58,044 nt of DNA from Zobellia amurskyensis (GTDB taxonomy: Bacteria > Bacteroidota > Bacteroidia > Flavobacteriales > Flavobacteriaceae). The notes beneath the pieces are model-generated. The model had not been told where the DNA came from, ran no database searches, and saw only the letters and a list, made by a program, of their open reading frames with translations. Numbering within the stretch: position 1 is the first letter of the stretch; the number at the start of each line of letters is the position of its first letter. The stretch lies in the NCBI RefSeq assembly GCF_009725985.1, contig NZ_RCNR01000028.1:1-58044 (forward strand). Direction: 5' to 3'. The translations under genes and the position numbers were made by a program. Below, piece after piece: positions 55,511-58,044 of this stretch.

Positions 55511-58044
55511 TAGAAATGAGTTTTATATGTTGTAGGAACTTGATTATTTCTAGAGAAAATTAGTAAGGTTTCTTTGTTGGCTAATGGAATGGACTTAATA
55601 TCCCTGATTTCTCCATTTAGATTTAGTCCGCTTTCTTTTTGATTTAAATATTGAAAAATTCCTTTTCCTTTTCCCATGAGTAGAGTTCCCTTGTTGGCAT
55701 CATATCTACCATATTTTACTCGTGTTCCAAAAAAGTTACCGGCTAATACGATATCTAAATTCCCATCATTATTAAGGTCTTCTACAAGAATACCATAGAT
55801 TGGAGCGAATTGAGTAGAGGCGGGGAGAGGAGAAATTTTAAAGTTGTTACCACCTAAATTTTCAATATAGCTGGTAGCGAAAGTTGTAGCCTCCAAAACC
55901 TCCACATCTGCCAAATCTTCTTTTGAGAAAATATCAGTGATTTTTTGGTCGGCATAATCTGCGTAGTTCAAATATTTTCCTTTTAAAAAACTTAACTGCC
56001 CAATTAAATCATCCTTAGAAAACACGGGATAACTTTCACCCATAATGTAAGAGGTTAAAATAGGGTCTATAGAGCCGTTGTTATCAAAATCCTTTACGTG
56101 TAATTTTATGGGTTCTTTTTCGGAAGCTTTTAGTTGAGAGTTCAGACCAAAGTTTCCAATGACATAATCTATATCACCATCATTATCAAAATCGCCCTGT
56201 TCAATACTGTTCCACCATCCTTTTGCATTACTTAGAGTAGAATTATTGATTTCAACCAGCTTTCCGGCTGTGTTCTTAAAAGCTCTTATGGCCATAAATT
56301 CACCTACTATGATTAGGTCATCAATATCATCGCCCGAAAAATCACTCCATAGCGCATCTGAAACCATGCCTATATGTTCTAAAGAAGAGTTTACAGTTGT
56401 AGTAATGTCTTTAAAATTACCTTTACCATCATTTTGAAGCAAGTAGCTTCTTGGGCTAGTTGGATAATTACCAGGAACTAATCTACCACCTACAAAGAGG
56501 TCTAGATCTCCATCATTATCAAAATCACTGGCTTTAACACAGGAACCACTTGTAAGCATAGTAGGCAAGGAGGTGGTTGACTTTTTCAATTTACCATTAC
56601 CATTATTCAGATAGAGTCTATCCTGCAATTCTTTTGAGTCTTGGTTGAATGCGTTTCCACCGCTCACCACATATAAATCTAGGTCATTGTCATTGTCTGC
56701 ATCAAAGAAAAGGGCATTGGTGTCTTCAGAAGCCATATCGCTTTCAAAAGCAGCCTCCCCATTATTAAATTCACCTTTTTTATTTTGTAGAAATAGTTGA
56801 CCACTTTGATCTTTAGCACCACAAATGAACAAATCTTCTAATCCATCACCGTTTATATCACCCTTTGTTATTTTTGGACCTTGAGTAGAAAGTTTATGAG
56901 GTAGTAGTTGTTGGCTTTTAAAATCTATATAGTTGTTTTCTTTATGTTGAAAACGTATTAAACTATCATTGCTAACGTCAACTAAAACACTAAGACTATC
57001 TTCTTCGATTTCACCCTTAGTTGATTTAGCGTTGGACTGTTTTAGATTTAGCGTCTGATTGCTTGGTAGGTTTAATAAAGTTTGTTCTGTAAAATCCGGC
57101 CATACGATAGTAAGCTTATCTATAGTATCATTTTTCCCTAAACCAAATACCAGCGTTTGATCAACGGAGGATTGGTAACCTCGTGTGGAAATTGCTTCCT
57201 GAGCTAAAATTTGACTTTTACTTTCAATGGTTATTTTTGAGCCAATACCAAAGGTATTTTTACCACTACCGATCAACTTTATTCTTAGGTAGTTATTTTT
57301 TTTGAATTTTTCACTGTTGTTTCTGTATACAAAAGCTTCCTCCTCAATATTATTGACTATTAAATCTAAATCTCCATCATTATCCAAATCGGCGTAAGCA
57401 GCACCGTTTGAAAGAGATTTTGTGTCTAAGCCCCATTCAGAGTTGACTTTTGAAAAAGTTAAATCTCCGTTGTTTCTATAGGTGTAATTTTCTTCTATAG
57501 TAGCCGGAATATTTTGCAAAAGTTCCATAATGGCCGTTTGCTTCCCGGTTTTATTCTCCTCTAATTTTGCTTGGACCGCATAATTTATAAAGTCCATGTT
57601 GGTGTAATCTCTCTTATATCCGTTGGTTATAAATACATCTTTAAAACCATCATTGTCCAAATCGGCAAAAAGGGAAGCCCAACTCCAATCTGTATTAGAT
57701 ATTCCAGAAAATTGTCCTATTTCAGAAAACGATTCTCCTTGGTTGTTAAGCTGAAGCATATTACGCATGGTTTGGTTGTAAAAACCAGAATTAACCAAGA
57801 GTTGATACTTATCATAATTATCAGGACCTGAAACCATTTTCTGACGATAGTTGCCTTCTGGCAACATATCTAAGGTCATAATATCCATAAAGCCATCATT
57901 ATTAATATCGGCTATATCCGAGCCCATTGAAAATAACGAAGTATGTCCAATATATTTTTCTAGACTTTCTGAGAACGTTCCGTTCTTATTATTGATGTAG
58001 AGGTAATCCTGCTCATTGTAGTCGTTGGAGATATAGATATCCTG
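55510..58044 (-). CDS. VCBS/FG-GAP repeat protein with ASPIC/UnbV domain (5' end outside the window)
   Basis: 845 codons visible; the frame is open to the right edge, so the start (and any signal peptide) is missing. Several Ca-binding FG-GAP loops are seen (DINNDGFMDIMTLDML, DLDNDGFKDVFI, DLDNDGDLDLIV, DFDNDGDLDLFV, DFDNDGDIDYVIG). An ASPIC/UnbV segment lies in the middle (KITIESKSQILAQEAISTRGYQSSVDQTLVFGLGKNDTIDKLTIVWPD). It is an exported integrin-like propeller protein that often accompanies SusC/SusD. One-base overlap with the DUF5107 gene suggests coupling. Probably the tail of a further nutrient-uptake locus. Confidence 0.92.
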   Translation of the reverse strand, partial: QDIYISNDYNEQDYLYINNKNGTFSESLEKYIGHTSLFSMGSDIADINNDGFMDIMTLDMLPEGNYRQKMVSGPDNYDKYQLLVNSGFYNQTMRNMLQLNNQGESFSEIGQFSGISNTDWSWASLFADLDNDGFKDVFITNGYKRDYTNMDFINYAVQAKLEENKTGKQTAIMELLQNIPATIEENYTYRNNGDLTFSKVNSEWGLDTKSLSNGAAYADLDNDGDLDLIVNNIEEEAFVYRNNSEKFKKNNYLRIKLIGSGKNTFGIGSKITIESKSQILAQEAISTRGYQSSVDQTLVFGLGKNDTIDKLTIVWPDFTEQTLLNLPSNQTLNLKQSNAKSTKGEIEEDSLSVLVDVSNDSLIRFQHKENNYIDFKSQQLLPHKLSTQGPKITKGDINGDGLEDLFICGAKDQSGQLFLQNKKGEFNNGEAAFESDMASEDTNALFFDADNDNDLDLYVVSGGNAFNQDSKELQDRLYLNNGNGKLKKSTTSLPTMLTSGSCVKASDFDNDGDLDLFVGGRLVPGNYPTSPRSYLLQNDGKGNFKDITTTVNSSLEHIGMVSDALWSDFSGDDIDDLIIVGEFMAIRAFKNTAGKLVEINNSTLSNAKGWWNSIEQGDFDNDGDIDYVIGNFGLNSQLKASEKEPIKLHVKDFDNNGSIDPILTSYIMGESYPVFSKDDLIGQLSFLKGKYLNYADYADQKITDIFSKEDLADVEVLEATTFATSYIENLGGNNFKISPLPASTQFAPIYGILVEDLNNDGNLDIVLAGNFFGTRVKYGRYDANKGTLLMGKGKGIFQYLNQKESGLNLNGEIRDIKSIPLANKETLLIFSRNNQVPTTYKTHF

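Overview
The window reads as the chromosome of a marine Flavobacteriaceae bacterium of the Zobellia/Maribacter/Arenibacter type; genus is inference. Reasons: low GC, SusC/SusD with FecR/ECF regulation, flavobacterial families (DUF4290, DUF493, DUF6340, DUF2911, DUF5107, DUF4407), a type IX secretion-like C-terminus, and TTG-N19-TAnnTTTG promoters such as that of the HU gene.

Layout. 1-2.9 kb: a partial DUF4407 gene with a small partner, a secreted exo-endo-phosphatase protein, a 51-residue lipoprotein and a structured intergenic region. 3-12.9 kb (minus strand): a phosphodiester-scavenging locus of ECF sigma factor, FecR, SusC, SusD, two glycerophosphodiesterases (one frameshifted) and a metallophosphoesterase. 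13.0-15.1 kb: a lipoprotein DNA/RNA nuclease with 11-bp tandem repeats on both sides.

15.3-36.85 kb: two related integrative elements stacked on one tRNA-Met(CAT) gene. A 45-bp copy of the tRNA 3' part at 17611-17655 repeats 36770-36814. Element A shows only its integrase end (15.3-17.6 kb). Element B (about 19.1 kb, 17656-36769) is complete and has matching 12-bp-period GTGTTC iterons near both ends. Its left half carries a redox/electrophile module (NmrA, DUF1772, DUF5367, AraC, FMN reductase, two DoxX, Crp). Its middle (24.9-33.7 kb) looks like a decayed integron: a truncated IntI-like integrase ending in IKNPLD, fold-back attC-like spacers, and short genes starting 20-45 bp after a CGTTA-type core. 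Cassette cargo includes OsmC with a TSUP transporter, two alpha/beta hydrolases, a SnoaL-like protein, and an FRG-domain plus HNH-nuclease pair that looks like a phage-defence or toxin unit. An IS1182 copy sits in the array.

36.98-52.3 kb: conserved chromosome: START-like protein, aminotransferase IV, YqgE, HU, Fmt, RecQ, AAA ATPase, DUF493, DUF4290, MurA (Asp variant), GNAT, VOC, DUF6340, a photolyase operon, a phase-variable-looking poly-Glu secreted protein and DUF2911. 52.4-58.0 kb: DUF5107/TPR protein and a VCBS/ASPIC-UnbV protein that runs off the window, probably the tail of another SusC/SusD-type locus.
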